A stretch of DNA of 64,000 nt from Roseomonas sp. HF4 (GTDB lineage: Bacteria; Pseudomonadota; Alphaproteobacteria; Acetobacterales; Acetobacteraceae). Position numbers and translations under genes: made by a program. The stretch spans positions 1 to 64,000 of the forward strand of contig NZ_STGD01000003.1 of the NCBI RefSeq assembly GCF_005222755.1, in the 5' to 3' direction. This document shows, in pieces, positions 1 to 8,765 of this stretch. Every line of letters starts with the position of its first letter. Position 1 is the first letter of the stretch. The notes beneath the pieces are model-generated. The model saw nothing but the letters and a program-made list of their open reading frames with translations, was not told where the DNA came from and searched no databases.

Positions 1-617
1 ACCTGCGGCGCGCCATCCTCGCGCGGCTTGGCCTTGGAGAACTTCACCGTCCAGCGCGCATCGCGATCCTTCTGGCGCAGCTTCGCGGGCTTGTCCGCCC
101 AGCCCTCGGGGATCTGCCCGGCCTTGATCGCCGCCCGCTCCGCCTCGGTGTTGCGCTGCTTCGGCGCGGCGACGATGGTCGCGTCCACGATCTGCCCGCC
201 CATCGCCAGGTAGCCGGCGGCGCGCAGCGTGGCATCGAACCGCGCGAACAGCCGCTCCACCGCGCCGGCTCGCTTCAACGCCTCGCGGAAGGTCCAGATC
301 GTGTTGGCATCCGGCACCGGGTCGGCCAGCCCGAGGCCGAGGAAGCGCATGAACGACAGGCGGTCCTTGATGAGATACTCGCAGCGCTCGTCGGACAGCC
401 CGTGCATCGCCTGCAGCAGCAGGATCTTGAACATCAGCACGTGATCGAAGGCCGGCCGGCCGCCCTTCGTGCCGTCCGCCCGCGGCACCGCCAACTCCAA
501 ATCCGCGCGGAACATGGCGAAATCGACCAGCGCGGCGATCCGCTCGAGGTCATCGCCCTTGGCCGACAACTCCCGCAGCCGTTCCTCCACGTCGAAGAAC
601 CCCGGCTGCCGAACCAT
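1..617 (-). CDS. IS5-family transposase (N-terminal part, runs off edge)
   Basis: Transposase that cuts and joins the ends of its own IS element. The reading frame stays open from an ATG at 617 (MVRQPGFFDVEERL) to the left edge, about 205 residues. It shows the usual IS5 N-terminal region (GRPAFDHVLMFKILLLQ, then SLSFMRFLGL-type text) and the first catalytic Asp in GGQIVDATIVAAPKQR near residue 155. The remaining DDE residues are beyond the edge. A purine-rich GGGGGA six bases upstream favours 617 over the in-frame ATG at 623. Whether the copy is intact cannot be judged here. Confidence 0.85.
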   Translation of the reverse strand, partial: MVRQPGFFDVEERLRELSAKGDDLERIAALVDFAMFRADLELAVPRADGTKGGRPAFDHVLMFKILLLQAMHGLSDERCEYLIKDRLSFMRFLGLGLADPVPDANTIWTFREALKRAGAVERLFARFDATLRAAGYLAMGGQIVDATIVAAPKQRNTEAERAAIKAGQIPEGWADKPAKLRQKDRDARWTVKFSKAKPREDGAPQ

Positions 618-761
618 CGCCATCCCCCGCGCCAATCCGCGTCAGTGAATCAGCCGAACGGCTTCAGGGCGAGGGGTTTCTGGAGGTGTCCAGTTTTCGC
701 CCGGCGGGTCCGCTGGGGGTCCGCAGTGATTTTTGAGGCTGTGCATAACTCTGCTAAGTGT
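1..761 (-). mobile_element. Partial IS5-family insertion sequence
   Basis: The left edge cuts through an insertion sequence whose transposase gene reads toward the edge. The element's other terminus must lie between the transposase start (about 617) and the tRNA-Lys CCA end (762). An AT-richer stretch near 729-758 (tttttgaggctgtgcataac and following) stands out from the GC-rich surroundings and is a candidate terminal inverted repeat. The matching end lies outside the window, so the exact boundary and any target duplication cannot be read. Confidence 0.55.
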
Positions 762-837
<76 letters not shown>

Positions 838-989
838 GCCGGCCCCGGCGCGAAGGCCGGGTCCAGGGACGCGCTAATTAGCCACCTGAGCGCGTTTGTC
901 CAGCCCCTTTGGGCTCATGCCGGCGGCACGGGCGCCCGGCTCGTGCCGAGTGCCCGGTCGGGCGCCGCCGGGAGTCCGGCGAAAGCATG

Positions 990-1006
990 GGAACCCGGAG
1001 GGTTCC
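990..1006. terminator. Hairpin between rodA and tRNA-Lys
   Basis: A perfect 7-bp stem GGAACCC/GGGTTCC with a 3-nt loop lies downstream of rodA on the minus strand and upstream of tRNA-Lys. There is no clear T-run, so it is a probable rho-independent-like stop for the mre-rod operon rather than a textbook one. Confidence 0.45.
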
Positions 1007-1067
1007 GTCTGGCACCTGAGGTGATGTGACGGCGAATGCCCGCGGTCGACGAATTCGACCGTTGGAA

Positions 1068-2213
1068 TCATTCCCGCATGGGCCCCATTTCCGCGTCCCG
1101 GTGCACATGGGCCGACAGCAGCAGCCCGAAGCCCATCATCACCGTCAGCATCGCCGACCCGCCATGGCTGATTAGCGGCAGCGGCACGCCGCCCACGGGA
1201 ATGGAGCCGGTCACCATCGCCACGTTCACGAAGACATAGAGGAAGTAGTTGGTGCCGAGCCCGACCGCGAGCAGCCGCCCGAACTGGTGCCGGCTGCGGA
1301 ACGCCACCACGTAACAGAAGGCGACCACCAGCAGCAGCATCCCGAGCGTGGTCAGCGCGCCGACCAGGCCGAATTCCTCGGCGATCATGGTGAAGATGAA
1401 ATCGGTCTGCTTCTCGGGCAGGAAGTTCAGGTGGCCCTGCGTGCCCTGCAGGAAGCCCTTGCCCCACAAGCCGCCCGACCCCAGCGCGATCTTGGACTGG
1501 ATGATGTTGTAGCCGGCGCCGAGCGGGTCGCTCTCGGGGTCGAGGAAGGTCGTGATGCGCGCGCGCTGGTAGTCGTGCAGGCTGTCATAGGCGAAGGGCG
1601 CGGCGGCGGCGGCGATGGCGCCGATGCCCGCGAACTTCCACCACCGGACGCCCGCCGCCCAGAACATCGCGGCACCCACCGCGGCCGTGATCAGCGCCGT
1701 GCCGAGGTTCGGCTGCTTCAGGATCAGCCCGACCGGCACCAGCACCGCCAGCGCCGGCGGGATCAGGAACAGCGGGTTGCCGATGCGCTGCCAGGACGCC
1801 CGGTGGAACCAGGCGGTGAGCCCCAGCACCAGCACGATCTTCATGAGCTCCGACGGCTGCAGCTGCACCGGCCCCACGTCGATCCAGCGCTGCGCCCCCT
1901 TGCCCACCGTGCCGTGCAGCAGCACGAGCACGAGCAGCCCGATCCCGCCCAGATACGCGACCCAGGCGAAGCGCGCGATGACGCGGATGTCGACCAGCGC
2001 GATGCCGAGCATCACGACCAGGCCGAAGCCGAAGCGGATCGCGTGCTTCTGCGCGTAGGTGTCGGGATTGCCGCTCCCGGCCGAGAGCAGCGCGACATAC
2101 CCGATGGCGGCGACGCCGCAGAGCAGCAGCACGAAGGTCCAGGGGATCTGCCAGAGTTTCTCGAGGATGCCGGCGCCGCGGTCGCGGGCGAGCAGTCGGC
2201 GTTCGAAGATCAT
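1068..2213 (-). CDS. rodA: Rod-shape-determining peptidoglycan polymerase RodA (SEDS)
   Basis: Inner-membrane SEDS-family glycosyltransferase that polymerises glycan strands from lipid II during side-wall growth, working with PBP2. The 381-residue protein has about ten hydrophobic segments and the SEDS signatures PVQLQPSELMKI (near residue 125), LKQPNLGTA (near 175) and LPEKQTDFIFTMIAEEFG (near 275), plus the C-terminal GGVPLPLISHGGSA. The ATG at 2213 (MIFERR) overlaps the mrdA stop in an ATGA, so the two are translationally coupled. A longer in-frame reading from 4127 is only the antisense-free continuation through mrdA in another frame and is not the gene. Confidence 0.96.
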   Translation of the reverse strand: MIFERRLLARDRGAGILEKLWQIPWTFVLLLCGVAAIGYVALLSAGSGNPDTYAQKHAIRFGFGLVVMLGIALVDIRVIARFAWVAYLGGIGLLVLVLLHGTVGKGAQRWIDVGPVQLQPSELMKIVLVLGLTAWFHRASWQRIGNPLFLIPPALAVLVPVGLILKQPNLGTALITAAVGAAMFWAAGVRWWKFAGIGAIAAAAAPFAYDSLHDYQRARITTFLDPESDPLGAGYNIIQSKIALGSGGLWGKGFLQGTQGHLNFLPEKQTDFIFTMIAEEFGLVGALTTLGMLLLVVAFCYVVAFRSRHQFGRLLAVGLGTNYFLYVFVNVAMVTGSIPVGGVPLPLISHGGSAMLTVMMGFGLLLSAHVHRDAEMGPMRE

Positions 2214-4111
2214 CGTGGCGCCTCCGCCACCCGCTGGCCCGGCCGCTGGGGACCCAGCCGCTGGAAGGTCTCGACCAGGATGTCGCGCGCCAGCGGCGCC
2301 GCGGCACCCGACCCGCTGGTGCCGTGCTCGACGATCACGGACAGCGCATAGAGCGGGTTGTCGTGCGGCGCATAGGCGACGAACAGCGCATGCGGCCGCC
2401 ATTCCCGCGGCACCTGGGAGACGTTGAAGCCGCGTTCGCGCTGTTCGCGCGTCACGCGGCGGACCTGCGTCGTGCCGGTCTTGCCGGCCATCTGCCCGTA
2501 TTGCGACGGCAGGCGGGACGCGCCGGCGGTGCCACCGCCGTTCACCACCGCCCACATGGCGTCGCGCATCAGCCGCAGGTCGGCATCGGCGATGCCGAGG
2601 CTCGGCCAGTCCTCCGGCCGGCTGCCGCGCACGGGGCGGCCGCCGATGCTGCGCGTCAGGTGCGGCTGCACCGCCCGCCCGGTGGCCAGGCGCGCCGTCA
2701 TCACCGCCAGCGAGAGCGGGGTCAGCTGGTAGAAGCCCTGGCCGATGCCGTGCACGATGGTGTCGCCGATCGACCAGGGCTTGCCCTGCGCCTGGCGCCA
2801 GCCGCGCGTCGGCATCAGGCCGCGCCTTGTGCCGGGAATCTCGATCTCGAGGTCCACGCCCATGCCGAAGCGGTTCGCCATGGCCGCGATCCGGTCCATG
2901 CCGACGCGCTTGGCCATCTCGTAGAAATACACGTCGCAGGAGGCCATGATGGCCGTGCGCATGTTCATCCCGCCATGGCCGTTGCGGTTGTGGCAGTGGA
3001 AGCGGTTGTTGCCGAAATCGAGGTGGCCGGGGCAGTGCACGACATCGCCCGGCCGCGCGACGCGCGCCTCCAGCGCCGCCAGGCCCACCATCATCTTGAA
3101 GGTCGATCCCGGCGCATAGAGCCCGTTGGTCGCGCGGTTGATCAGCGGCGTCTGGCGGCTCGCGGTCCATTGCCGCCACTGCGCCGCGCTCACGCCCGAA
3201 TTGAAGATGTTCGGGTCGAAGGAGGGCTTGGTGGCCATGGCCAGCACCTCCCCGTTGCGGGCATCGAGCAGCACCGCGGTGGTGCCTTCCTGGATCTTGC
3301 CGCGGATCGCCTTCTGAAGCTCGGAATCGACGCTGATCTGCACGTCCTGGCCGGGGATGCCCTCCCGCCGGTCGAGCTCGCGGATGACGCGGCCGACGGC
3401 GTTGACCTCGACCTCCACCGCGCCTGCGCGGCCGCGCAGGATGCGGTCGTGGTGGCGCTCGACCCCGGCGCGACCGACCCGGATGCCGGGCAGCTGCAGC
3501 AGCGGGTCGTCGCCCACGTCCGATTCCGCGGGCGCGGCGACGTAGCCCACGACATGGGCCAGGTGCTCGGTCTCGGGGTAGATGCGGGTGGTGCCCATGT
3601 CGACTGAGATGCCGGGCAGGTCCGGCGCGTTCACCTCGATCGCGGCCATCTCCTCCCAGGTCAGGAATTCGCGCAGCACGACGGGCACGAAGCGCCGGTT
3701 GCGGCGGATGTCGCGCTCGATCCGCGTCTTCTCGTGGTCGCCGAGCGGCACGATCTTGGAGAAGGTCTCGATCGTCGCGCGCGCATCGGCCGTCTGCTCG
3801 GCCACCAGCAGGGCGCGCCAGTTCAGCCGGTTGCCCGCCACCACCTTGCCCGATCGGTCGAGGATGCGCCCGCGTGGCGGCGCGAAGAGGCGGGCGGAGA
3901 CGCGGTTCTCCTCGGCGAGCGTCGCGTAGCGCGTGCCTTCCTCGATCTGCAGGCGATAGAGGCGGGAGCCGAGGAAGCCGAAGGCGCCGAGCTGCACCGC
4001 GCCCAGCACCGCGGCGCGGCGGGTGAAGCTGCCGCGACGGCGCTCCTCCTCCTTCCGCACGCTGCGCTCGCCGCCGAGCAGGCCGGCGCTGGCGCGGGGG
4101 CGCCAGCTCAT
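2210..4111 (-). CDS. mrdA: Penicillin-binding protein 2 (elongation transpeptidase)
   Basis: Monofunctional class B transpeptidase that cross-links peptidoglycan in the elongasome, anchored in the inner membrane. The 633-residue protein has one membrane segment (about 33-50), a PBP dimerisation domain (about 70-230) and a transpeptidase domain with the active-site STFK (Ser336, Lys339), an SCD motif in MASCDVYFYEM and the KTGT box in MAGKTGTTQ. The start at 4111 (MSWRPR) overlaps the mreD stop (ATGA), which is preferred over an in-frame ATG at 4258 inside mreD. Its 3' end overlaps rodA. Confidence 0.96.
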   Translation of the reverse strand: MSWRPRASAGLLGGERSVRKEEERRRGSFTRRAAVLGAVQLGAFGFLGSRLYRLQIEEGTRYATLAEENRVSARLFAPPRGRILDRSGKVVAGNRLNWRALLVAEQTADARATIETFSKIVPLGDHEKTRIERDIRRNRRFVPVVLREFLTWEEMAAIEVNAPDLPGISVDMGTTRIYPETEHLAHVVGYVAAPAESDVGDDPLLQLPGIRVGRAGVERHHDRILRGRAGAVEVEVNAVGRVIRELDRREGIPGQDVQISVDSELQKAIRGKIQEGTTAVLLDARNGEVLAMATKPSFDPNIFNSGVSAAQWRQWTASRQTPLINRATNGLYAPGSTFKMMVGLAALEARVARPGDVVHCPGHLDFGNNRFHCHNRNGHGGMNMRTAIMASCDVYFYEMAKRVGMDRIAAMANRFGMGVDLEIEIPGTRRGLMPTRGWRQAQGKPWSIGDTIVHGIGQGFYQLTPLSLAVMTARLATGRAVQPHLTRSIGGRPVRGSRPEDWPSLGIADADLRLMRDAMWAVVNGGGTAGASRLPSQYGQMAGKTGTTQVRRVTREQRERGFNVSQVPREWRPHALFVAYAPHDNPLYALSVIVEHGTSGSGAAAPLARDILVETFQRLGPQRPGQRVAEAPR

Positions 4112-4665
4112 GGCGCGCCCTCCGCATGGCGCATGGCCTCGTGCAGGCGGGTCAGCACCAACGCGACGGCGGGGTAGAGCCCGGCCGAGAGCAGTGCCGC
4201 GTGCATGGCCGGCGCCAGGGGAGGAAGGCTCAGCGCCAGCAGCGCCTGCATCGCCCAATGGAGCCCTGCCGCGCCGGCCGCCGCCAGGCAGAAGGCGAGC
4301 CAGACCGCCAGGAAGGACTGCCGCGCGAGGAAGCGCCGGAAGCGCAGCGCCAGGCCATGCACCACGAGCAGCACCAGCACCCCGGCGCCGAGCGGCGCCA
4401 GCGTCAGCAGGTCGAGCAGCAGGCCGAGCGCGAAGGTCACGGGCGGCGCCATGGCGGCGGGGCGGAAGACGGTCCAGAAGGCGACGCAGGGCAGCGCCAC
4501 CGCGAAGACCGGGGAGGGCAGGCTGACCGGCGCCGCGGCCAGCACCAGCAGCACGGCAGTCGATACGCCGGGGAAGGCAAGCCGTGCGAAATCGTCGATC
4601 CGGCGGAGCAGCCCGGGGGCGGGCGCGGGCCGGCCCTCTGGCCGGCGGAAAGGGGCGTTCGCCAT
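4108..4665 (-). CDS. mreD: Rod shape-determining membrane protein MreD
   Basis: Small polytopic inner-membrane protein of the elongasome. 185 residues, mostly hydrophobic with about five membrane segments, including a PSPVFAVALPCVAFWTVF stretch and a VTFALGLLLDLLTLAPLG segment typical of MreD (conserved G-x-x-D-x-x). Position between mreC and mrdA and the ATGA overlap with mrdA support the call; sequence alone is weakly conserved in this family. Confidence 0.9.
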   Translation of the reverse strand: MANAPFRRPEGRPAPAPGLLRRIDDFARLAFPGVSTAVLLVLAAAPVSLPSPVFAVALPCVAFWTVFRPAAMAPPVTFALGLLLDLLTLAPLGAGVLVLLVVHGLALRFRRFLARQSFLAVWLAFCLAAAGAAGLHWAMQALLALSLPPLAPAMHAALLSAGLYPAVALVLTRLHEAMRHAEGAP

Positions 4666-4677
4666 CCGGCGCGGCCC

Positions 4678-5544
4678 CTAGCGCCGGCCCTGGCGGGGTT
4701 CCGGGCGCGCCACGGATTCCGGCGGCAGGATCCCGCGCAGCCCGTAGTCGAAGAGCCGTACGGAATCGAGCCGGTCGAGCCGTGCGAACAGCTCAACCTC
4801 CGGCACGCCCTGGGCGGAGACGCGCACCACGCCGACCGGCAGCCCGGCCGGAAAGGCGCCCGCCTCAGCATTGGTCACGACCCGCTCGCCCTCGACCGGG
4901 ATGACGCCCTCGGGCCAATGGGCGAGGCGCGGCCGGGCGCCGTTGCTGCCGGCCATGATGGCGCGGGCCCGGCTGCCTTCCAGCGTCACGGGGATGCGGC
5001 TGTTCATGTCGGTCGCGAGCAGCACGCGGGCCGAGCGCGTGCCGACCTCGGTGACGCGGCCGACGAAGCCGCGTTCGTCCAGCGCCACCTGGCCCTTGCG
5101 GATGCCGTGCTGCGGCCCGGCGGCCAGCAGCACCGCGCGCGCATAGGTGCCGCCGCCATCGGCGACGACGCGGGCGGTGACGAAGGCGGGCGCCGCCTCG
5201 GGCAGGAAATTGAGCTGCCGGCGCAGCATGTCGTTCTCGGATTCGAGCGCGAGGGCGGTTGCGTGCCAGCGGCGCAGGCGCTCGTTCTCCTGGCGGAGCA
5301 GCGCGTTCTCCTCGCGCAGCGTGGTGAGCGCGCGCACTTCCTCGACCGCGCCGCGCACGGCGCTCATGGGCTCGGCCAGCGCGGCGTAGATGGGGGCGAG
5401 CGCATCGGCCAACTGCGCGCGCAGCCGCTCGGCCAGAAGGGCGTCGGCCTTGCCCAGCAGCATGACGCCGAAGGCGGCGGCGATCATCAGCGGCAGGGCG
5501 AGCCGCGCGAGCGCCTGACGGAGCGGAATGCTCAGCCGGATCAC
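4678..5544 (-). CDS. mreC: Rod shape-determining protein MreC
   Basis: Bitopic periplasmic scaffold that links MreB and MreD to PBP2. 288 residues with an N-terminal membrane segment (about 14-32), a coiled coil (about 65-110, rich in LREENALLRQENERL) and the double beta-barrel MreC domain (VVADGGGTYARAVLLAAG, then RVLLATDMNSRIPV). The start is a GTG at 5544 (GTG-ATC-CGG); no better ATG lies upstream. It is 12 bases from mreD and 64 bases from mreB, with a hairpin in the latter gap. Confidence 0.94.
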   Translation of the reverse strand: MIRLSIPLRQALARLALPLMIAAAFGVMLLGKADALLAERLRAQLADALAPIYAALAEPMSAVRGAVEEVRALTTLREENALLRQENERLRRWHATALALESENDMLRRQLNFLPEAAPAFVTARVVADGGGTYARAVLLAAGPQHGIRKGQVALDERGFVGRVTEVGTRSARVLLATDMNSRIPVTLEGSRARAIMAGSNGARPRLAHWPEGVIPVEGERVVTNAEAGAFPAGLPVGVVRVSAQGVPEVELFARLDRLDSVRLFDYGLRGILPPESVARPEPRQGRR

Positions 5545-5584
5545 GCTTGCGTCACCCTCCTGCCAGACCCGATGCAGCCCCTGG

Positions 5585-5600
5585 CCGGCCGCAAGGCCGG
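5585..5600 (-). promoter_or_regulatory. GNRA-type hairpin between mreB and mreC
   Basis: A perfect 6-bp stem CCGGCC/GGCCGG closes a four-base loop (GCAA on the plus strand, TTGC on the transcribed minus-strand RNA) just after the mreB stop. No T-run follows. It may be an RNA-stability or partial termination element giving mreB more transcript than the downstream genes; this role is inference. Confidence 0.4.
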
Positions 5601-5608
5601 TGGACCCA

Positions 5609-6745
<1,137 letters not shown>

Positions 6746-6786
6746 TTACCCCCCCGGGGCCGGACTCTCAAGCCGGATTCCCGAAC

Positions 6787-6808
6787 CCCCGGGGCGCGAG
6801 CCCCGGGG
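6787..6808. terminator. Terminator-like hairpin after leuA
   Basis: A perfect 9-bp stem CCCCGGGGC/GCCCCGGGG with loop GCGA lies 12 bases downstream of the leuA stop and upstream of mreB. There is no T-run on the minus strand, but the stem is among the strongest in the window; probable transcription stop separating leuA from the mre operon. Confidence 0.55.
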
Positions 6809-6819
6809 CGGCCGGGCGC

Positions 6820-8400
6820 TCAGGCGCGCAGCACGGCCGGCGGCTCGGTCCTGGCGCGCTTGACCAGCAGCTTGTTGAGGGCGTGCACATAGGCGCGCGC
6901 CGAGGCCACGATGGTGTCGGTGTCCGAGCCCTGGCCGTCCACCAGCTTGCCTCCCTCCTCCAGCCGCACGGTCACGCGCGCCTGGGCGTCGGTGCCGCCG
7001 GTGACCGACTGCACGGCATAGAGCTTGAGGTCGACCTCGTGCGGGAAGGCGTTGCGGAGCGCGTTGAAGGTGGCATCCACCGCGCCGTCCCCGGCGGCCA
7101 CGCCGTCCTTCGCGACGCCGTCGATCTCGAGCGTGATGGAGGCGGTGGGCTTCGTCGCCATGCCGGTCGCGACCGTGAGCGCGGTCAGGCGGATGCGGTC
7201 GTGGCCGCGCACCACCTCGTCGTCCACCAGCGCCACGATGTCCTCGTCGTAGACGACCTTCTTGCGGTCGGCCAGGTCCTTGAAGCGCCGGAAGGCGTCG
7301 TTCAGCTGGTTGTCGCCGATCTCGTAGCCCAGGCCCTTGAGCTTGTCGCGGAACGCCGCGCGGCCCGAATGCTTGCCCATCACGAGCGAGGTGTTCGACC
7401 AGCCGACGCTCTCGGGCGTCATGATCTCGTAGGTCGACTTGTCCTTCAGCACGCCGTCCTGGTGGATGCCGGATTCATGGGCGAAGGCGTTGCGGCCGAC
7501 GATCGCCTTGTTCGGCTGCACGTCGAAGCCGGTGATGGTGGACAGCAGCTTGGACGTCTTGAGGATCCGCTCGGAGACGATGTTGTTCTTCGTCGGGATG
7601 GCGTCGTGGCGCGTGCGCAGCGCCATGACCACTTCCTCGAGGCTGGCATTGCCCGCGCGTTCGCCGATGCCGTTGATGGTGCTCTCCACCTGCCGCGCGC
7701 CGGCGCGGATCGCGGCCAGCGTGTTCGCCACCGCGAGGCCGAGGTCGTTGTGGTTGTGCGCCGACAGGATGATGCGGTCCGCGCCGGGCACGCGGTCCCG
7801 CACCATGGTGAAGATGCGGTGCATGTCCTCGGGCAGGGCGTAGCCGACCGTGTCCGGGATGTTGATGGTGGTGGCACCCGCCTTGATCGCGGCTTCCACG
7901 CATCGGCAGAGGAAGTCGGGATCGGTGCGCGTGCCGTCCTCGGCCGACCATTCGACGTCGTCGGTGTGTTGGCGGGCCAGCGTGACGGAGGTGGTGACCA
8001 GGTCCAGCACCTGCTCGGGCTCGAGCCGCAGCTTGACCCGCATGTGCAGCGGGCTGGTCGAGACGAAGGTGTGGATGCGCTTGCGCGCCGCCGGCTTCAC
8101 CGCTTCCGCCGCGCGCAGGATGTCGGCCGGCGCGGTGCGCGACAGGCCGCAGACCACGGGGCCGTCCTTGGCGAAATGCTGGGCGATGGACAGCACGCTC
8201 TCGAAGTCGCCGGGGGAGGCGATGGGGAAGCCCGCCTCCATCACGTCGATGCCGAGGTCCCACAGCGCCTCGGCCATGCGCAGCTTCTCCTCGAGGTTCA
8301 TCGAGAAGCCCGGCGACTGCTCGCCGTCGCGCAGCGTCGTGTCGAAGATGATGATGCGGTCGTCGGCCAGGGTGCCGAAGGAAGGATGGGTGATGGCCAT
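6820..8400 (-). CDS. leuA: 2-isopropylmalate synthase
   Basis: Condenses 2-ketoisovalerate with acetyl-CoA, the committed step of leucine synthesis. 526 residues: HMGL-like TIM barrel with the divalent-metal/active-site text DTTLRDGEQSPG (about 19-30), IPDTVGYALPEDM and SAHNHNDLGLAVAN (about 205-218), GIGERAGN, then a linker with HESGIHQDGVLK and the C-terminal LeuA regulatory domain (about 385-510) that normally mediates leucine feedback. The start at 8400 (MAITHPSF) is chosen over 8469 because AGGAAA sits about eight bases upstream. A Leu-rich leader ORF and hairpin precede it, so attenuation control is likely. Confidence 0.96.
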   Translation of the reverse strand: MAITHPSFGTLADDRIIIFDTTLRDGEQSPGFSMNLEEKLRMAEALWDLGIDVMEAGFPIASPGDFESVLSIAQHFAKDGPVVCGLSRTAPADILRAAEAVKPAARKRIHTFVSTSPLHMRVKLRLEPEQVLDLVTTSVTLARQHTDDVEWSAEDGTRTDPDFLCRCVEAAIKAGATTINIPDTVGYALPEDMHRIFTMVRDRVPGADRIILSAHNHNDLGLAVANTLAAIRAGARQVESTINGIGERAGNASLEEVVMALRTRHDAIPTKNNIVSERILKTSKLLSTITGFDVQPNKAIVGRNAFAHESGIHQDGVLKDKSTYEIMTPESVGWSNTSLVMGKHSGRAAFRDKLKGLGYEIGDNQLNDAFRRFKDLADRKKVVYDEDIVALVDDEVVRGHDRIRLTALTVATGMATKPTASITLEIDGVAKDGVAAGDGAVDATFNALRNAFPHEVDLKLYAVQSVTGGTDAQARVTVRLEEGGKLVDGQGSDTDTIVASARAYVHALNKLLVKRARTEPPAVLRA

Positions 8401-8468
8401 GTCAGGCGTTTCCTGTGTGGCGATGATGTGGATATGCGCGTTCGACCCCAGGTTCCCCTGAGCGAGCA

Positions 8469-8486
8469 CCGGCTGCTGTCAGCCGG
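8469..8486 (-). promoter_or_regulatory. Attenuator-like hairpin ahead of leuA
   Basis: Directly after the leader-peptide stop the minus strand carries a perfect 7-bp hairpin CCGGCTG/CAGCCGG with a 4-nt loop. Upstream leader sequence TTCGAC...CCCCTG is complementary to downstream CAGGGG...GTCGAA (about 8442-8461), giving a mutually exclusive long-range pairing. That is the layout of an attenuation switch. There is no T-run after the hairpin, so the stop could be of transcription or of translation of leuA. Confidence 0.5.
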
Positions 8487-8489
8487 GCG

Positions 8490-8600
8490 TCACGCCCAGG
8501 GGCGGGTAAGTCGAAGGAGGAGCAGGCCAATCGGCGCGCGCGCGGCCGCGGGGGCGGGACGCCCCAGGGTCAGGCCGGCAAGGATGGCGCGCGGGTTCAT
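8490..8600 (-). CDS. leuL: Leucine-rich leader peptide of leuA
   Basis: A 36-residue ORF (MNPRAILAGLTLGR...) lies 89 bases upstream of leuA, with GGGAG just before its ATG. It ends GLLLLRLTRPWA: four consecutive leucine codons (CTG CTC CTC CTT), then a fifth one codon later, eight Leu codons in all. Such a run followed by a hairpin is the hallmark of ribosome-stalling attenuation leaders of leucine operons in proteobacteria. The symbol is by analogy of role only; the peptide is not homologous in sequence to the enterobacterial one. Confidence 0.65.
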   Translation of the reverse strand: MNPRAILAGLTLGRPAPAAARAPIGLLLLRLTRPWA

Positions 8601-8656
8601 CGCTCCCGCACCATAAACGGCGCCTGCCCGGCCCCGCAAGCGCGGATCGGCCCCCC

Positions 8657-8728
8657 GCGCCCTTGCGCCCACGCACCGTCGCGCCCTTGCGCCCCCGCGC
8701 CGTAGCGCCCTTGCACCTACGCGCCGTC
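8657..8728. repeat. Three tandem 24-bp repeats
   Basis: Three head-to-tail 24-base units (8657-8680, 8681-8704, 8705-8728), each starting GCGCCCTTGC and ending ACGC/CCGCGCCGT(C/A)-type text, with two to four differences between units. They sit between the divergent leuA leader and the dehydrogenase gene at 8766. They may be protein-binding sites or just a slippage-prone minisatellite. Confidence 0.8.
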
Positions 8729-8765
8729 GCGCGATGCTGCGCGCCCCAACCGGAAAGGCCAGACC

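Noticed and set aside
1068-4127. A 1019-residue open frame that appears to join a long N-terminal part to RodA
   Set aside because: Its first two thirds read mrdA in the wrong frame with Arg/Pro/Ala-rich text. RodA proper begins at 2213, where the start overlaps the mrdA stop, and PBP2 motifs are in the other frame.
6883-8616. Plus-strand 577-residue open frame opposite leuA
   Set aside because: Low-complexity Arg/Asp/Val-rich shadow of leuA typical of high-GC DNA; leuA on the minus strand has all catalytic motifs.
8657-8728. Short repeats considered as a CRISPR array
   Set aside because: The three units are directly adjacent with no spacers, and no cas genes are near.
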